In this document: positions 16,090-27,829 of the stretch, one piece after another
Numbering within the stretch: the stretch's first letter is position 1
Layout of the letters: every line of letters begins with the position of its first letter
Assembly (NCBI RefSeq): GCF_036345015.1
Contig: NZ_CP084098.1
Span: 3,609,326-3,673,325 of the forward strand
Length of the DNA: 64,000 bases
Direction: 5' to 3'
Source: Cyanobacterium sp. Dongsha4
Lineage (GTDB): Bacteria; Cyanobacteriota; Cyanobacteriia; Cyanobacteriales; Cyanobacteriaceae
Notes under the pieces: model-generated
The model's database searches: none
What the model saw: the letters and a program-made list of their open reading frames with translations, nothing else
What the model was told of the DNA's origin: nothing
Program-made: the position numbers and the translations under genes

Positions 16090-17430
16090 ATGAGCGAACT
16101 TTCTAGTATTATTTCCGCCTCAGTTTTTGTTATTGTTATTATTCTGATTATGTCAGAAAAATTGCATTTGACGATCGCAGCTTTATTAGGAGCATTAATT
16201 CTGATTTTCACCCATACAATTACTCTTACAGAAGCCGTTGAATTTATCAGTAAAAGCCATGCAACATTAGTTTTATTTTTTGGTGTAATGGTATTAATTA
16301 GGTCATTTGAACCGACCAAAATTTTCGAATATATTGCCACTAAAATGGTAATTATTGCTAAAGGTAGAGGAAAAGTCCTCATACTAGGAATCATCGGCAT
16401 AACTACCCCCATTTGTGCAGTGCTTCCAAACGCCACAACCGTTATGCTTTTAGCTCCTTTAATTCCTCCCCTAGCAGAAGAAATTGGTGTTAATTTTGTT
16501 CCTCTATTAATTCTTATGGTATTTGTAGCTAATAGTGCAGGTCTAATTACCTTAGTAGGAGATCCAGCTACTTTTATTGTGGGAGATGCTATAAATATGA
16601 CATTTCTCGAATATCTACAAAAGTTAACCCTCGGAGGTATTATTGCTGTTGTCAGTGTGGCCATAGTTGCTCCCATCTTATTCCGCAAAATTTGGAATAC
16701 AAAATTCACCCACCTAGAAGATTTACCCCACCCTCAAGTTAATCATCCCAGAATGTTAATCCTTGGGGCTTTAATCATGGTTTTTGTGCTCACATTCTTT
16801 GTTATCGGCGATTCTCTGGCTATACCCATTTCCCCCGCTTCTGTGGCACTACTAGGGGCAACTTTGGCGTTACTATTAGCCCATCACAGTAAAATTGACA
16901 CAGTTCATAATATTCTCAGAGATGTAGATTGGAGTACCCTTATTTTCTTTATGTCCATTTTTGTTTTAATCGGTAGTTTAGAAAAAACAGGGGTGGTAAG
17001 TCATTTATCAGGAATATTAGCATTAGTTTTGGGAAAAAATATTTTTGTTGGTTCTATACTATTAGTTTTTGTGGTGGGCATACTATCGAGCGTTGTCCCC
17101 AATATTCCGTTAGTGGTTGCGATGGTACCTTTACTAAAAGAATATTTAGTTAATGTTAATTTAGTTGACTCATCAATTCTTGATCCTAATTATACAGGAC
17201 AACTACCCCCTGAAGTTTTACCTTTATTTTATGCCATGATGTTTGGAGCAACTTTGGGAGGAAATGGCACTTTAGTTGGTGCTTCTTCTAATATTGTGGC
17301 GGCGGGAATTGCAGAACAACATGGAAAGATAATTTCTTTTCACACTTTCTTAAAATATGGATTACCAATAATGACAGTACAATTAATTATTTCCTCAATT
17401 TATATTGGATCATTTTGGCTCTTTAAATAG
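16090..17430 (+). CDS. ArsB/NhaD-type ion transporter superfamily permease (SLC13-like)
   Basis: The 446-residue protein is almost entirely hydrophobic with about 11-12 membrane segments. It has the duplicated ion-transporter-superfamily pattern: PNATTVMLLAPL and ANSAGLITLVGDPATFIVG in the first half, and SSVVPNIPLVVAMVPLL and GATLGGNGTLVGASSN in the second half. Such proteins move Na+/H+, arsenite or dicarboxylates. The c-di-AMP riboswitch upstream favours an ion- or osmolyte-related role, but the substrate is not settled by sequence. There are no ars genes nearby. Confidence 0.85.
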   Translation: MSELSSIISASVFVIVIILIMSEKLHLTIAALLGALILIFTHTITLTEAVEFISKSHATLVLFFGVMVLIRSFEPTKIFEYIATKMVIIAKGRGKVLILGIIGITTPICAVLPNATTVMLLAPLIPPLAEEIGVNFVPLLILMVFVANSAGLITLVGDPATFIVGDAINMTFLEYLQKLTLGGIIAVVSVAIVAPILFRKIWNTKFTHLEDLPHPQVNHPRMLILGALIMVFVLTFFVIGDSLAIPISPASVALLGATLALLLAHHSKIDTVHNILRDVDWSTLIFFMSIFVLIGSLEKTGVVSHLSGILALVLGKNIFVGSILLVFVVGILSSVVPNIPLVVAMVPLLKEYLVNVNLVDSSILDPNYTGQLPPEVLPLFYAMMFGATLGGNGTLVGASSNIVAAGIAEQHGKIISFHTFLKYGLPIMTVQLIISSIYIGSFWLFK

Positions 17431-17735
17431 GAAAAGGGCAAAGTAAAAAGGGGCAAGGGGCAAAAGGCAAACCCCTCTGTGTCTCCCCTTAAAAGAATAC
17501 AAGGGCAAAAGTCTTTAATTAACACTAACTCCAAACTCATAACCCTTTCCCCATACTGTGCCACTCAAATCAAAAGTTTTTTATTGACTTTCATATGAAA
17601 TATTACTATGATAACAATATACCCATAGGGGGGATATGAAAATGTTAGGGATATTAGTTAAAAATCAAATTTGGATTTTTTTTCTGAAAATATTTTAAGA
17701 TTAAGTAAAGATAAGTAAAGAAATTATAAGCAATT
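17431..17735. other. Intergenic region with GGGCAAA repeats
   Basis: This 305-bp gap starts with GGGCAAAGT/GGGGCAA-type repeats (17436-17475) and an AACTCCAAACTCA word (about 17526-17540). The remainder is AT-rich. No ORF, tRNA or recognised riboswitch was found; it must contain the promoter of the next gene. Confidence 0.5.
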
Positions 17736-18476
17736 TTGTTAAATCATACCTTGTTATCTCAATTAAGCACCTTATTACCATCTGTAGGGGAAATTATCTT
17801 TGATTTTCTCGTGGGTTGGTGGTGGGACAAAGAAAAGCGCAAAAGGATTCTTCTTTTTTCTTCATCGGCTTTTCTCGTTTCTATTCCTGTGTTTTTCCAA
17901 GCTCCTTTAGTAAGGATTTTTCCTTGGTTGAGTTTATTGTTAACTTTTGTGTGGGTTGCTTTAAGTTTTCACTGGCGTAAACAACCTGAAACTTACATCT
18001 GGGGAGATTTACTCTGGGGTTTTAGTTGGAGTTGGTTCTGTGGTTCAATTTATTGGGGATGGTTAAGATATTATCCTTCTGTTCATATTCCTATTGAGGC
18101 AATCGGTTTACCTTTCGCTATATGGGGAATTCGTAAGGGGTGGGGATTAATAGGTAATTATTTTTACCTTGGTTCTTTAATTGGTACTGCTATTACTGAT
18201 TTATATTTTTATATTGATGGGTTAATTCCCTACTGGAAAGAGTTGATGGTAACTGATCCTACCCTAGTTAAACCTCTTTTACAAGGTGCGATCGCGCAAG
18301 TTCAAACTGTTTGGGGTATCAGTTGGGCAATTTTATTAGCGAACACCCTTTTGGGCATTAGTTTATGGGGATTGGTCAAGAAAAAGACTCATCATATAGT
18401 TTTTGCCAGTGCCGTTTTGAGTACTATTTTTACTGACGCTTTATTTTTGGTCGCCGCTTATTTGGGTATTAGTTAA
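17736..18476 (+). CDS. DUF3120 family membrane protein
   Basis: The 246-residue integral membrane protein matches the cyanobacterial/plastid-lineage DUF3120 family: SIPVFFQAPLVRIFPWLSLLLT (about 48-69), an aromatic-rich FSWSWFCGSIYWGW segment (about 95) and QTVWGISWAILLANTLLG near residue 190. Six or so membrane helices are visible. The start is uncertain: the first in-frame candidate is TTG 17736, and no in-frame ATG precedes the conserved part. A GTG near 17809 would still keep the domain. Function unknown. Confidence 0.75.
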   Translation: MLNHTLLSQLSTLLPSVGEIIFDFLVGWWWDKEKRKRILLFSSSAFLVSIPVFFQAPLVRIFPWLSLLLTFVWVALSFHWRKQPETYIWGDLLWGFSWSWFCGSIYWGWLRYYPSVHIPIEAIGLPFAIWGIRKGWGLIGNYFYLGSLIGTAITDLYFYIDGLIPYWKELMVTDPTLVKPLLQGAIAQVQTVWGISWAILLANTLLGISLWGLVKKKTHHIVFASAVLSTIFTDALFLVAAYLGIS

Positions 18477-18480
18477 CCTA

Positions 18481-18840
18481 GACAAACAAAGGGCTAAGGG
18501 ACAAGGGGTAAGAGGCGAAGGTAAATAGTTGAAATTAATAACTTCTAACTCTTAACTTAACACCGAATACCGAACTCCACCTGAGTTCGATGAAAAAAGT
18601 ATCGAAAAATAAAGCGCCCTCGAGTTATCATCGAGCCAATTTTGGAATAAAAAACTATTAAATTTAGGAAAAACTCATTTAAAATCAATTTATTCAGCTT
18701 TTTTGTGAATAATTATTACTTTTAACTCCGAACTCCGAACTCCGAACTCCGAACTCAGGTAACTCCGAACTCCGAACTCATTACTTGTTTCTCCCTAAGC
18801 CCCTAATACCCCAACACCCTAAACCCGATACCTGTTGTGG
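18481..18840. repeat. Intergenic repeat array including AACTCCG heptamers
   Basis: The 543-bp gap between DUF3120 and the chemoreceptor contains no gene. It holds GGGCTAAGG-type words (18490-18515) and a tandem heptamer array at 18724-18780: four AACTCCG units, a variant AACTCAGGT, two more AACTCCG and a final AACTCA. Positions 18617-18637 form a CTCGA/TCGAG hairpin. The last ~180 nt before the chemoreceptor start are AT-rich and must hold its promoter. Confidence 0.8.
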
Positions 18841-19019
18841 TTGTCTAATATTTATCCTTTGTGAAAGTATATATTGAGATCCACAACTATTGAGCTAAAA
18901 TGAAAAGGAAATATGCAAACATCTAAAACCTATACGAATAGGTGCTTTATTGTCTTTATATCCATAAGTAATAACACTTAGAAATCACCACTATTAGTAA
19001 ACTATCTGAGGAAAGTTCC

Positions 19020-22000
19020 ATGACTCAAACTTCCCCCCAATCCGATCGTCAAGAGCAAAAAAAAGCTAATCAAAATCAAGAATTATCCCCCTCACCATCG
19101 ATACAAAAACAACCACCAAACCGCCCGAAAAATAGTCAGTCTTCCCAAAGTTTAATTCAATGGTGGCAAAGCAAAAATCTTAGGTTTAAAACTTCCTCGA
19201 TCGCGATCGCATTAGGTTTAACACCGATTATAGTCGTAGGTAGTATTATTGGGATAACCACAAGCCAATCTTTTCGTGCAGAAATAGAAAGCGTACAGGA
19301 AGAAGAAGCTCAAATAATTAGTAAGGATGTCAATTTAATCATTAGTGACCGTTTTGCCCAAGTTCAGGGTATGGCGCAAGTAATACCAGAATTGTCTTCC
19401 TATCAACAAAAAGATAAAGCCAGATTACAAAAACAGTTAAACGAATTTAAAAGATTATATAGATATTTTGATAGTATTGCAGTTTTTGACGCAAATGTTG
19501 ACCCACTAGCAGAAAGCAATGGGCTTTTTATGCCCAATCATAGCCAGAGAACTTATATTCAACGAGCAAAACAGGCAAAAGGAACAGTTGTCAGTGAACC
19601 AATTATTTCTGAGTGGGATGGTAATTATGGAATTTATTTTGCCTCCGCCCTTTTAGACCTAAATACCAATGAAATCACAGGTTATCTAAGGGCGAGAATC
19701 CCTGTGCAAGAATTACAAAAATTGATTGCTAAAACTGAAACCTACGAAGATAGCGGAGAAAATATCTATCTTGTGGACGGCAATAATCAAATATTTGTAT
19801 CTTCTGATACTATTTACTCAACTAACGTTTCCACAACGGGAAGAAACACTACAGAAAAAGAAAGTACCATCGATTCTGTGAAATCCGTAGATCAAGTATT
19901 TCCTAAATTAAGATGGCAAGATTCATCTAATCAAGGCAACACCGTCGAAGATCGAAATCAAATTACAAAAACCAATCAAGTAGTAACCTATACTCCTATC
20001 AATGTGGATTTAGAAGCTAATCCTTTGAATTGGGGGCTGATTTTAGCAGGAGATACGAGTGTTGTTCTTGCCCCGGTTAATCGGATTACAACCTTTATCT
20101 TTTTAGGGATTCTCGTTTCAGGGGGAGTAGTTGGTTATATTGCCTATACCGTAGCAGGATTGGTTGTTAATCCCATTGAAAAAACCTCAAAAACTATTAA
20201 ACAGATTGCAGAGGGAGACTTAGACGCATCATTAGATATTAAAGGAAGTGACGAGATTGCCCAATTGGGTAATAGCGTTAATGATATGACCTATCAGTTG
20301 AAAAACCTACTCGTAGAACAACAACTTTTAGCCAGTCAGTCTAATCTACTCAAGAATATTACCCTAGAGATGACAAAGGCTTTTAATGTTAATGAAGTTT
20401 TTGACATTGCTGTTAGAGAGATTCGTCAAGCACTACAGAGCGATCGCGTCATTGTCTATAGTTTTGATGATAATTGGCAGGGAACAATTATTGCTGAGTC
20501 TGTTGACTCTAAATACCCTCAATCATTAGGGGCAAAAATTCATGATCCTTGTTTTGAAGATAAATACGTTGATAAATATTTACAAGGCAGAGTTCAAGCA
20601 ACTCCAGATATTTACAAAGCAGGACTCACAGACTGCCACCTCCGACAGTTAGAACCTTTTGCAGTTAAAGCTAATTTAGTTGCCCCAATTATTGTTGATA
20701 ATAAACTCCTTGGCTTGTTAATTGCTCATCAATGTTCAAGTCCCAGAAATTGGACATCTCAGGAAGTGGACTTCTTTGGACAAACAGCAACTCAGATGGG
20801 GCCTGCTTTACAACGGGTTATTTTATTAGAATCTCAGCAATTAGATAGTTTATTATCTCAGCAGTTAAAAGATATTACCTTCAAAGTAGCCGAAGCCTTA
20901 AATCAGGATAAGGTATTTGAAGTGGCAACAAATATGGGTCGAGAAGCCTTAAACGCCAGTCGAGTCATTATTTACACCTTTGATGAAGATTGGAAAGGTA
21001 CAGTTATTGTTGAATCTGTTGATCCTAAATATCCCAAGGCGCTGGGAGCAAAAATAAAAGATCCTTGTTTCGCTGATAAATACGTTGAGAAATATCAACA
21101 AGGTAGAGTTCAAGCTACTAACAACATTTATACTGCGGGTTTAACCAGTTGCCATATTCAACAGCTAGAACCTTTTGAAGTAAAAGCCAATTTAGTTACC
21201 CCCATTATTGTGGACGGTGAACTGCTAGGCTTATTAATTGCCCATCAATGTGATGCACCTCGTCAATGGACTCCTTCTGAATGTAATTTCCTGTCTCAAT
21301 TAGCCACCCAAATAGGTCCTGCGTTAGAAAGAATCAGGCTTTTATATAAACAACAAGAATCTGAGTTAGAACAAAGAAAAGCACGGGAAACCATGCAACA
21401 AAGAGCATTAGAATTATTAATGCAGGTTGATCCCGTTTCTCAGGGAGATTTAACCATTCGGGCAACGGTGACAGAGGATGAAATTGGTACTATTGCTGAC
21501 TCTTATAATGCCACCATTGAGAGTTTAAGAAAAATTGTAACTCAGGTACAAGGGGGTACAAGAGCAGTTAATCAGGTTGTTACGGAGCAGAACAACTATG
21601 TAGAAAATCTGGCACAAGAGGTAATTCGTCAGGCGGATGATATTAATGTTGCTTTAGAAAAAATTCAGATTTTGGCTTTTTCAGCCCGTACAGTATTAGA
21701 TAATGCGGAACAAGCAGAAGAAGCAGTTAAACAGGCTAACCGCAGTGTAGAAGAAGGGGAAGTTGCCATGAACCGAACAGTGGACGGTATTTTGGCGATT
21801 AGAGAAACCGTTGCAGAAACAGCGAAAAAAGTAAAAAGACTAGGGGAGTCAACCCAAAAAATTTCTAAGGTTGTTAACCTGATTAGTAGTTTTGCGGATC
21901 AAACCAACCTATTAGCGTTGAATGCTTCTATTGAGGCGGCACACGCAGGGGAAGAAGGACGAGGTTTTGCGGTGGTAGCCGAAGAGGTTCGTTCCCTTGC

Positions 22001-22379
22001 TCGTCAGTCTGCTGAAGCGACGGCGGAAATTGAAAAGGTGGTTGCGGAAATTCAAGAAGAAACCAACGAAGTAGTAAAAGCGATGGAAACTGGTACTGAG
22101 CAGGTAGTTGAAGGAACAAAACTGGTGGAAGAAACCCGTCAAAGTCTGAACGATATTACGGCGGCATCTGCTTTAATTAGTCAACTGGTAACTGCGATCG
22201 CAGCTTCGGCGGCAGAACAGTCTCAAACCTCTGAATCCATTACCGAAACTATGGCAGAAGTAGCAGGGATTTCCAATGACACCTCTAATGCAGTGACTCA
22301 AGTTGCTCGTAGTTTCAAAAAGTTACAAAAAGTTGCTGATAGTTTACAAGAGACTATTAGTAAGTTTAAAGTGAGTTAG
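19020..22379 (+). CDS. PixJ-like methyl-accepting photoreceptor with two DXCF cyanobacteriochrome GAF domains
   Basis: A 1119-residue membrane chemoreceptor. In order: a basic/polar cytosolic start; TM1 (about 59-80); a dCache-like extracytoplasmic sensor (about 82-350); TM2 (about 357-380); HAMP (to about 432); GAF1 (about 445-600); GAF2 (about 612-770); a second HAMP-like [19 protein letters not shown]; and an MCP signalling domain with the hairpin tip [20 protein letters not shown] near residue 964. Each GAF has the DPCF box and a canonical CH cysteine 28 residues later (Cys511/Cys539 and Cys683/Cys711), the spacing of bilin-binding DXCF cyanobacteriochromes of blue/green type. It is expected to signal light to a CheA/CheW complex controlling type IV pilus phototaxis. 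No che/pix partner genes are adjacent. Confidence 0.9.
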   Translation: MTQTSPQSDRQEQKKANQNQELSPSPSIQKQPPNRPKNSQSSQSLIQWWQSKNLRFKTSSIAIALGLTPIIVVGSIIGITTSQSFRAEIESVQEEEAQIISKDVNLIISDRFAQVQGMAQVIPELSSYQQKDKARLQKQLNEFKRLYRYFDSIAVFDANVDPLAESNGLFMPNHSQRTYIQRAKQAKGTVVSEPIISEWDGNYGIYFASALLDLNTNEITGYLRARIPVQELQKLIAKTETYEDSGENIYLVDGNNQIFVSSDTIYSTNVSTTGRNTTEKESTIDSVKSVDQVFPKLRWQDSSNQGNTVEDRNQITKTNQVVTYTPINVDLEANPLNWGLILAGDTSVVLAPVNRITTFIFLGILVSGGVVGYIAYTVAGLVVNPIEKTSKTIKQIAEGDLDASLDIKGSDEIAQLGNSVNDMTYQLKNLLVEQQLLASQSNLLKNITLEMTKAFNVNEVFDIAVREIRQALQSDRVIVYSFDDNWQGTIIAESVDSKYPQSLGAKIHDPCFEDKYVDKYLQGRVQATPDIYKAGLTDCHLRQLEPFAVKANLVAPIIVDNKLLGLLIAHQCSSPRNWTSQEVDFFGQTATQMGPALQRVILLESQQLDSLLSQQLKDITFKVAEALNQDKVFEVATNMGREALNASRVIIYTFDEDWKGTVIVESVDPKYPKALGAKIKDPCFADKYVEKYQQGRVQATNNIYTAGLTSCHIQQLEPFEVKANLVTPIIVDGELLGLLIAHQCDAPRQWTPSECNFLSQLATQIGPALERIRLLYKQQESELEQRKARETMQQRALELLMQVDPVSQGDLTIRATVTEDEIGTIADSYNATIESLRKIVTQVQGGTRAVNQVVTEQNNYVENLAQEVIRQADDINVALEKIQILAFSARTVLDNAEQAEEAVKQANRSVEEGEVAMNRTVDGILAIRETVAETAKKVKRLGESTQKISKVVNLISSFADQTNLLALNASIEAAHAGEEGRGFAVVAEEVRSLARQSAEATAEIEKVVAEIQEETNEVVKAMETGTEQVVEGTKLVEETRQSLNDITAASALISQLVTAIAASAAEQSQTSESITETMAEVAGISNDTSNAVTQVARSFKKLQKVADSLQETISKFKVS

Positions 22380-22680
22380 GGGTTCGGGGTTAGGAGTTCG
22401 GAGTTCGGGGTTTTATAAAAGTAGGGGAGTGGGGAGTAGGGAGAATTAAAAATTCAGAAATTTTCTAACATCTAACACCTGAAACCTGAAACCTATTTTC
22501 TACATTACTTATTACTCTTGCTGAAACTAAAACTTATAGTTAGAAGCTGAAAGCGTCACTGTAAGGCTGTTTCTGAGCTTATTCTGCGAAGCTAGTATTA
22601 CCCCTGTTGCCTGTTCCCTTTTGCCTGTTGCCTGTTCCCTGCCTCGTCAGAGGCTCATTACTCATTACTTATTACTTGCC
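22380..22680. repeat. Repeat-filled gap between the two chemoreceptor genes
   Basis: The gap contains GTTCGGGG/GAGTTCGG units (22381-22412, the reverse complement of the AACTCCG word), AACACCTGAAACCTGAAACC (about 22474-22494) and CCTGTTCCC/TTGCCTGTT units (22605-22645). The frame of the downstream gene is open through the last 60 nt, but those codons translate the repeat, so they are not counted as coding. Confidence 0.7.
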
Positions 22681-25600
22681 ATGACTCAAGCACCAGAAAA
22701 ACCAAGTTTACAATCCACAACTCAGGAAAAAGAAAATACTCCTCCTGTTTATGTCACAAAAAATCCCAAAATTCCCCCTGTGAAACCTATCTCCCCTGTG
22801 GTGAAATGGTTTTATGATTTATCTATTCGTAAAAAGCAATTATTCGTGGTAGTAGGAGCTCAAGCTCTTTCTTTTGCTGTACTTTTAGGGGTGGGAGTAT
22901 TAGAAATCATTTCAGGGGGTAGAGAGCAACTTATTAATCAATCCAATTCTGAGTTAGAAGCTACCAAGATTAACTATGATATTAAAATTAATCAGATGGG
23001 CTTCGGTTTTCGGGGACAATCAGATAACGTTGCAATTATCAATGCGGCCTTAACTCGTGCTAATGGTAATAGTTTGACTTCTGCTCAACAAAGTTTAGTT
23101 AAACAAATTCTTCAAAACGAAATTACTGCTCGTAATATTGAGTATGCTACATTGGTAGGTGTAGATAAAAAAATAATTGTTAATGCGAACAATAATCGAA
23201 CAGGGGAAGTTTTTGATCCCAATGGCTTAGTTTCTCAGGTTCTTAATAATCCTCAACAGATTAAAACAACGGAAATAGTTTCTTGGGAGGATTTACGAAA
23301 AGAGAATCCCCCCTTATTACCCCGTCTCACTCCCAATCAAGACGCAGTTATTCGTTATACTTTTACTCCTGTTGTGAATCCGAATAATCCTAATCAGGTA
23401 ATTGGGGTTTTGGTATCAGGAGACGTAGTTAATGGTAAATATTCCATCGTTTTTGACACCATTAATGAGTTTAAGGGCGGATATAGTGCTGTTTATCAAG
23501 TTAATTCTGAAGATAATATTTCTTTAGCTAGTTCAGCTACTACTGATGAACAAACAATAGATGAACAAATTGCAAGTCAAAAGTTATTGGAATTAGCATT
23601 AAAAACTCCCAATGAAGCAGTTTATTTAAGGGATCAAGTGGGGGGAGAAACTTATACTTTTAGCGCCCAAGCTATTCAAAATAAGGCGGGAGAAACTGTG
23701 GCTATTTTGGTGCGTGGTACTCCAGAAAAAGCACTTAACCAAATTATTGCGAGTAGTTTAAAAACTCAGGGACAAACGGCACTAATTGTATTAATTCTTA
23801 ATTTTATTCTAATCATTATTTTAGGAAGAGCGATCGCAAATCGTTTGGAACAATTACAGAAAACTACCGCTCAATTTGCGGAGGGTAACTATCGGGTAAG
23901 GGCAAATATTATTGGGCAGGATGAAATTGGTAATTTAGCGGATACCTTTAATTTACTCGCAGAAAATATTGAAAGTAATGAGTCGTTATTATTACTAGAT
24001 GCGGAAAAAGCTAGTTTATTCCAAGAAATTACAGGGGCGAGGGTAGTTGATGAAGATGATATTAATCAGGTGTTCGATCGCAGTTTACCAAAAGCTAAAG
24101 AAATTTTAGAAGTTGATCGTCTTGTTATCTATCGCTTTAAGCCTAATTGGAGTGGTTACATTAGCAATGAAGCGGGAGATCAAGATTTACCCAGTGCTTT
24201 AAGTGAGCAGTTAAATGATCCCTGTATTCCCCTATCCTTAAGAGAAGCCTATATTAATGGTAGAGTAGTGGCAACAGAAAATGTTTATACCGCAGGATTT
24301 GCCCCCGAACATGAAGCCTTAATGCACCGCTTACAAATCAAATCCAATTTAGTTATTCCTATCATCAGTCAAGGACAACTATTTGCTTTATTTATTGCCC
24401 ATCATTGTCGTCAACATCATCAATGGCAAGAAAAAGAAATTTCTTTCCTCAGTCAAATTGCTTTACGATACGGGGTAATTTTAGACCGGGTTAATATCTT
24501 AAAAGCCCAAATGACCTCGGCAACCCGAGCAGAACAACTCAAAGAAATAACCCTTAATTTAGCGGAGGGTTTAAGTCCGCAGGAGGTTATGGATACAGCA
24601 GTTTTAGAGACTCGTAAGGTGTTAAGATGCGATCGCACTATTGTTTATGAATTTGATGAAAAATGGCAAGGTACAATTATTGCTGAATCTGTAGCAGAAG
24701 GTTATCCCCAAGCCCTCGGAGCAAAAATTCATGATCCCTGCTTTGAAGAAGAATATGTAGAAAAATACTTGCAGGGCAGGGTTCAAGCAACCCCAGATAT
24801 TTATAATGCAGGATTAACTTTATGTCACCTCAAACAATTAGAACCTTTTGAGGTAAAAGCCAACTTAGTCGCCCCCATTATCGTTAACCGTAAATTAATT
24901 GGTTTATTAATTTGTCACCAATGCTCAAACATAAGAGAATGGGAACTATCAGAAATTGATTTTATGACTCAAGTTGCCACTCAAGTAGGACTAGCTTTAG
25001 AAAGGGTAAAATTAATTGATTTACAGCTACAAGCAGAACAAGAACAAAGACAAGCAAAAGAGCTATTACAACAAAGAGCGTTAGAACTATTAATGCAAGT
25101 TGATCCTGTTTCTAAAGGGGATTTAACTATTCGTGCTACTGTTACAGAAGATGAAATCGGTACGATTGCTGACTCTTATAACGCAACCATTGAAAGTTTA
25201 AGACAAATTGTATCTCAAGTACAAAATGCGGCTTTAGAAGTAGCCCAAACCACCAGTAACAATGAAAGTGACATTGAAATTCTACGCTTAGAAATTGCTG
25301 AACAGGTAGAAAATATTGCTCAAGCCTTACAAACAGTAAATGCCATGAGCCGTTCTAGTAAAATTGTGGCAGAAAGTGCAGAACAAGCAGAAGAAGCCCT
25401 AATCAAAGCTCAAGAAAGCGTTGCTGTAGGAGATTCCGCCATGAATAAAACGGTGCGTTCAATTATGGACATTCGTGTTACCGTACAACAAGCCGCAGAG
25501 CAGGTTAAAAAGCTAGGGGATACTACCGAAAATATTTCCAATTTCGTATCTCTGATTGGCAGATTTGCCGCTCAAACTCACCTTTTGGCTTTGAAAGCAT

Positions 25601-26052
25601 CCATTGAAGCCGCACGGGCTGGAGAGCAAGGACAGGGCTTTGCGGTAATTGCTGATGAGGTTCGGGCTTTAGCAACTCAGTCTGCTCAGGCAACGGCTGA
25701 CATTGAAAAGTTAGTGACGGATATTCTTTCAGAAACTAAAGTGGTGGTAACTTCCATGGAAGAGGGCAATGAATTAGTTGTCGAGGGTAGTAAATTAGTA
25801 GAGGAAACCCGCCAAAGTCTTAACCAAATTACCGCCGCTACTGTACAGATTAACGAATTAGTAGAAGCGATCGCCGCCGCCGCTTTTGAACAGTCTGAAA
25901 ACTCGGAAGAAGTTAGTATTACAATGGGAGATGTGGCAAAAGTAGCCGAAAAAACTAATTCCTCGGTAACTCAATTATCCCAATCTTTCGTTCAATTACA
26001 GGCTGTTGCTCAGAAACTTGAGTCTGATGTGGCTAAGTTTAAGGTTAATTAG
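22681..26052 (+). CDS. Second PixJ-like methyl-accepting photoreceptor, one intact bilin GAF
   Basis: A 1123-residue paralogue of the preceding gene. TM1 (about 55-75), an extracytoplasmic sensor, TM2 (about 362-382), HAMP, GAF1, GAF2, a HAMP-like segment and an MCP domain follow in that order. GAF2 has Cys687 (DPCF) and Cys715 (LCH), spaced 28 as in DXCF cyanobacteriochromes. GAF1 keeps the fold (NDPCIPLS... [14 protein letters not shown]) but has no canonical cysteine, so it should not bind bilin covalently. The signalling hairpin is altered at normally invariant residues ([22 protein letters not shown]). The start chosen is ATG 22681 (MTQAPEKPS); an upstream TTG at 22621 only translates repeat DNA. 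Confidence 0.88.
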   Translation: MTQAPEKPSLQSTTQEKENTPPVYVTKNPKIPPVKPISPVVKWFYDLSIRKKQLFVVVGAQALSFAVLLGVGVLEIISGGREQLINQSNSELEATKINYDIKINQMGFGFRGQSDNVAIINAALTRANGNSLTSAQQSLVKQILQNEITARNIEYATLVGVDKKIIVNANNNRTGEVFDPNGLVSQVLNNPQQIKTTEIVSWEDLRKENPPLLPRLTPNQDAVIRYTFTPVVNPNNPNQVIGVLVSGDVVNGKYSIVFDTINEFKGGYSAVYQVNSEDNISLASSATTDEQTIDEQIASQKLLELALKTPNEAVYLRDQVGGETYTFSAQAIQNKAGETVAILVRGTPEKALNQIIASSLKTQGQTALIVLILNFILIIILGRAIANRLEQLQKTTAQFAEGNYRVRANIIGQDEIGNLADTFNLLAENIESNESLLLLDAEKASLFQEITGARVVDEDDINQVFDRSLPKAKEILEVDRLVIYRFKPNWSGYISNEAGDQDLPSALSEQLNDPCIPLSLREAYINGRVVATENVYTAGFAPEHEALMHRLQIKSNLVIPIISQGQLFALFIAHHCRQHHQWQEKEISFLSQIALRYGVILDRVNILKAQMTSATRAEQLKEITLNLAEGLSPQEVMDTAVLETRKVLRCDRTIVYEFDEKWQGTIIAESVAEGYPQALGAKIHDPCFEEEYVEKYLQGRVQATPDIYNAGLTLCHLKQLEPFEVKANLVAPIIVNRKLIGLLICHQCSNIREWELSEIDFMTQVATQVGLALERVKLIDLQLQAEQEQRQAKELLQQRALELLMQVDPVSKGDLTIRATVTEDEIGTIADSYNATIESLRQIVSQVQNAALEVAQTTSNNESDIEILRLEIAEQVENIAQALQTVNAMSRSSKIVAESAEQAEEALIKAQESVAVGDSAMNKTVRSIMDIRVTVQQAAEQVKKLGDTTENISNFVSLIGRFAAQTHLLALKASIEAARAGEQGQGFAVIADEVRALATQSAQATADIEKLVTDILSETKVVVTSMEEGNELVVEGSKLVEETRQSLNQITAATVQINELVEAIAAAAFEQSENSEEVSITMGDVAKVAEKTNSSVTQLSQSFVQLQAVAQKLESDVAKFKVN

Positions 26053-26180
26053 AAAAGGTAGAAAAGGGCAAAGTTAAAAGGGCAAAGGGCAAAGGTAATA
26101 AACCATTAGTAATTAGTAACTTCAGCACTTTAAGAATTAGTTTCTTCTAATCCCCTAACCCCTAACTCCTGCCTATTATT
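26053..26180. repeat. Dispersed intergenic repeat, copy B
   Basis: The gap between the second chemoreceptor and cobK carries 26066-26152, which equals 6557-6650 except for one missing GGGGCAA unit and one base change. It is followed by CCCCTAACCCCTAACTCC-type words. The direct orientation is the same in both copies. Confidence 0.8.
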
Positions 26181-26196
26181 CATTCTCAGGTAATTA

Positions 26197-26964
26197 ATGA
26201 TTTGGTTAATTGGTGGCACATCTGAAAGTGCAATTATTGCTCGTTTATTGTCTGATTTAAAGCAGGATTTTGTGGTGACAGTCACGACTGATTCTGCTTG
26301 TAAGTTATATGAGAATATTAATGATATTCAAGTTGTTGTTACTAAGTTATCTGTGGCACAGATGAGGGATTTTATTTCTGTTTGGCAAGTCTTTGCTATT
26401 ATCGATGCTTCTCATCCCTTTGCTCTTGAGGTTTCCCAAAATATAATCCACTTAGTCACATCTTCTCAGGGCTTATGTTTACCTTATCTTCGTTATGAAA
26501 GGGAAACGGTAACTACTAATAATCACAATAATATTTTTTATTATCCAGATTTACAGTCTTTATTATCAGATAATTTGATTTTAAAGCAAAAAAAAGTTCT
26601 CTTAACTATAGGAGCGAAATATCTACACTTATTTAATTCATATCATCATCAAGCTCAATTTTATGCCCGTATTCTTCCCTATCAATCTTCTTTGGCATTG
26701 GCTGAAAAAGCTGGTTTTGGATGCGATCGCATCATCGCTATTCGTCCTCCTCTGAGTTTAGAATTAGAAAAAGCCTTGTGGCAATTATGGGGTATTGAGA
26801 TGGTAGTTACCAAAGCAGGAGGAAAAGCAGGAGGAGAAGATATAAAATACCAGTTAGCAGAAGAATTAAATATTCCTCTGGTAGTGATTAAGCGCCCTTC
26901 CCTTAATTATCCTTTAATGGCTAAATCTGTTGAAGATGTGAAGGAATTTTTAAAGAGTTTTTGA
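26197..26964 (+). CDS. cobK: Cobalt-precorrin-6A/precorrin-6x reductase
   Basis: CobK/CbiJ reduces precorrin-6A in the corrin (B12) pathway using NADPH. The 255-residue protein begins with the nucleotide-binding [17 protein letters not shown], carries [14 protein letters not shown] near residue 70, and ends with [33 protein letters not shown], all typical of the family. No other cob genes are in the window. Its last 44 nt overlap the 3' end of the convergent LysR gene. Confidence 0.92.
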   Translation: MIWLIGGTSESAIIARLLSDLKQDFVVTVTTDSACKLYENINDIQVVVTKLSVAQMRDFISVWQVFAIIDASHPFALEVSQNIIHLVTSSQGLCLPYLRYERETVTTNNHNNIFYYPDLQSLLSDNLILKQKKVLLTIGAKYLHLFNSYHHQAQFYARILPYQSSLALAEKAGFGCDRIIAIRPPLSLELEKALWQLWGIEMVVTKAGGKAGGEDIKYQLAEELNIPLVVIKRPSLNYPLMAKSVEDVKEFLKSF

Positions 26965-27829
26965 GAAAATCTGTTAGCAATCTAATTTTGTTCGATAGAT
27001 GTCGATTGATAGGATAAAGTGCAAATAAACTTAGGGTTTTAGGAGAGTAATCGGGTAGGATTCTTCTTAATTTCCCTTCTTGAAGATAAGATTCGATAAT
27101 AAATCTTGGCAATATTGTTATACCTAAATCTGCGATCGCACCTTTGGCGAGAATTTCCCCGTTATTAGAACATAATCGACTTTTAATTTTGATGATTTTT
27201 TCTTCATCTCCTTTTGTTAATCTCCATAGATGAGAGGAATTAAAATAACCATATTGTAAACAAAAATGATTCTCTAATTCTTCAGGGGAATTTGGTTCAC
27301 CATAATTTTGGATATATCCTTCCGAAGCACATAAAATTAACTCAATCTCAGCTAATTGATGAACTATTAAGCTAGAGGACTCTATTTTATCGGTAATTCT
27401 AATTACCATATCATAACCTTCGGCAATGGGATCAACAAAACGATCATCTAAACTAAGTTCCACTTTTAAGAGAGGATATTCTGCCATAAAAGATGCGATC
27501 GTATCTCCTAAATTAATTGTGCCAAAAGTCATGGGAGCATTAATCCTCAATTTACCTTGGGGACGTTGCTGTAAATTAGTAACCGCAATTTCTGCTTCCT
27601 CTAAATCCGCTAAAATTCCCGTGCAACGTTCATAAAAAGCTAAACCCGTTTGAGTAGGAGTGACATTACGAGTATTGCGGTGTAATAACTGCACCCCTAA
27701 ATAAGTCTCCAAATTAAAAACCAACTTATTCACTGCCGAACGAGATATACCCAAAATGCGAGAAGCCTGAGCAAAACTACCCGACTCCACCACTAACACA
27801 AAACCTCTAATCTGATTAAATTTATCCAT
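26921..27829 (-). CDS. LysR-family transcriptional regulator
   Basis: The N-terminal winged helix-turn-helix (about residues 1-60; [28 protein letters not shown]) is followed by a LysR substrate-binding domain (about 90-295; [11 protein letters not shown]...). The length of 302 is standard. It is divergent from the pirin-nitroreductase pair with 110 nt between starts, the usual arrangement for a LysR regulator and its target operon. The inducer is unknown. The 3' end overlaps cobK tail-to-tail by 44 nt. Confidence 0.93.
   Translation of the reverse strand: MDKFNQIRGFVLVVESGSFAQASRILGISRSAVNKLVFNLETYLGVQLLHRNTRNVTPTQTGLAFYERCTGILADLEEAEIAVTNLQQRPQGKLRINAPMTFGTINLGDTIASFMAEYPLLKVELSLDDRFVDPIAEGYDMVIRITDKIESSSLIVHQLAEIELILCASEGYIQNYGEPNSPEELENHFCLQYGYFNSSHLWRLTKGDEEKIIKIKSRLCSNNGEILAKGAIADLGITILPRFIIESYLQEGKLRRILPDYSPKTLSLFALYPINRHLSNKIRLLTDFLKNSLKIPSHLQQI

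Noticed and set aside
16059-16709. 216-residue minus-strand frame opposite the permease
   Set aside because: It is the mirror of membrane-segment codons, has no family resemblance, and the plus-strand gene has clear transporter motifs.
18724-18780. CRISPR array
   Set aside because: The units are 7 nt and contiguous, with no 30-40-nt spacers and no cas genes in the window.
22621-22680. N-terminal extension of the second chemoreceptor from a TTG start
   Set aside because: The 60 nt translate CCTGTT/TTGCC repeat DNA; the paralogue upstream starts with the same MTQ-type N-terminus as ATG 22681.
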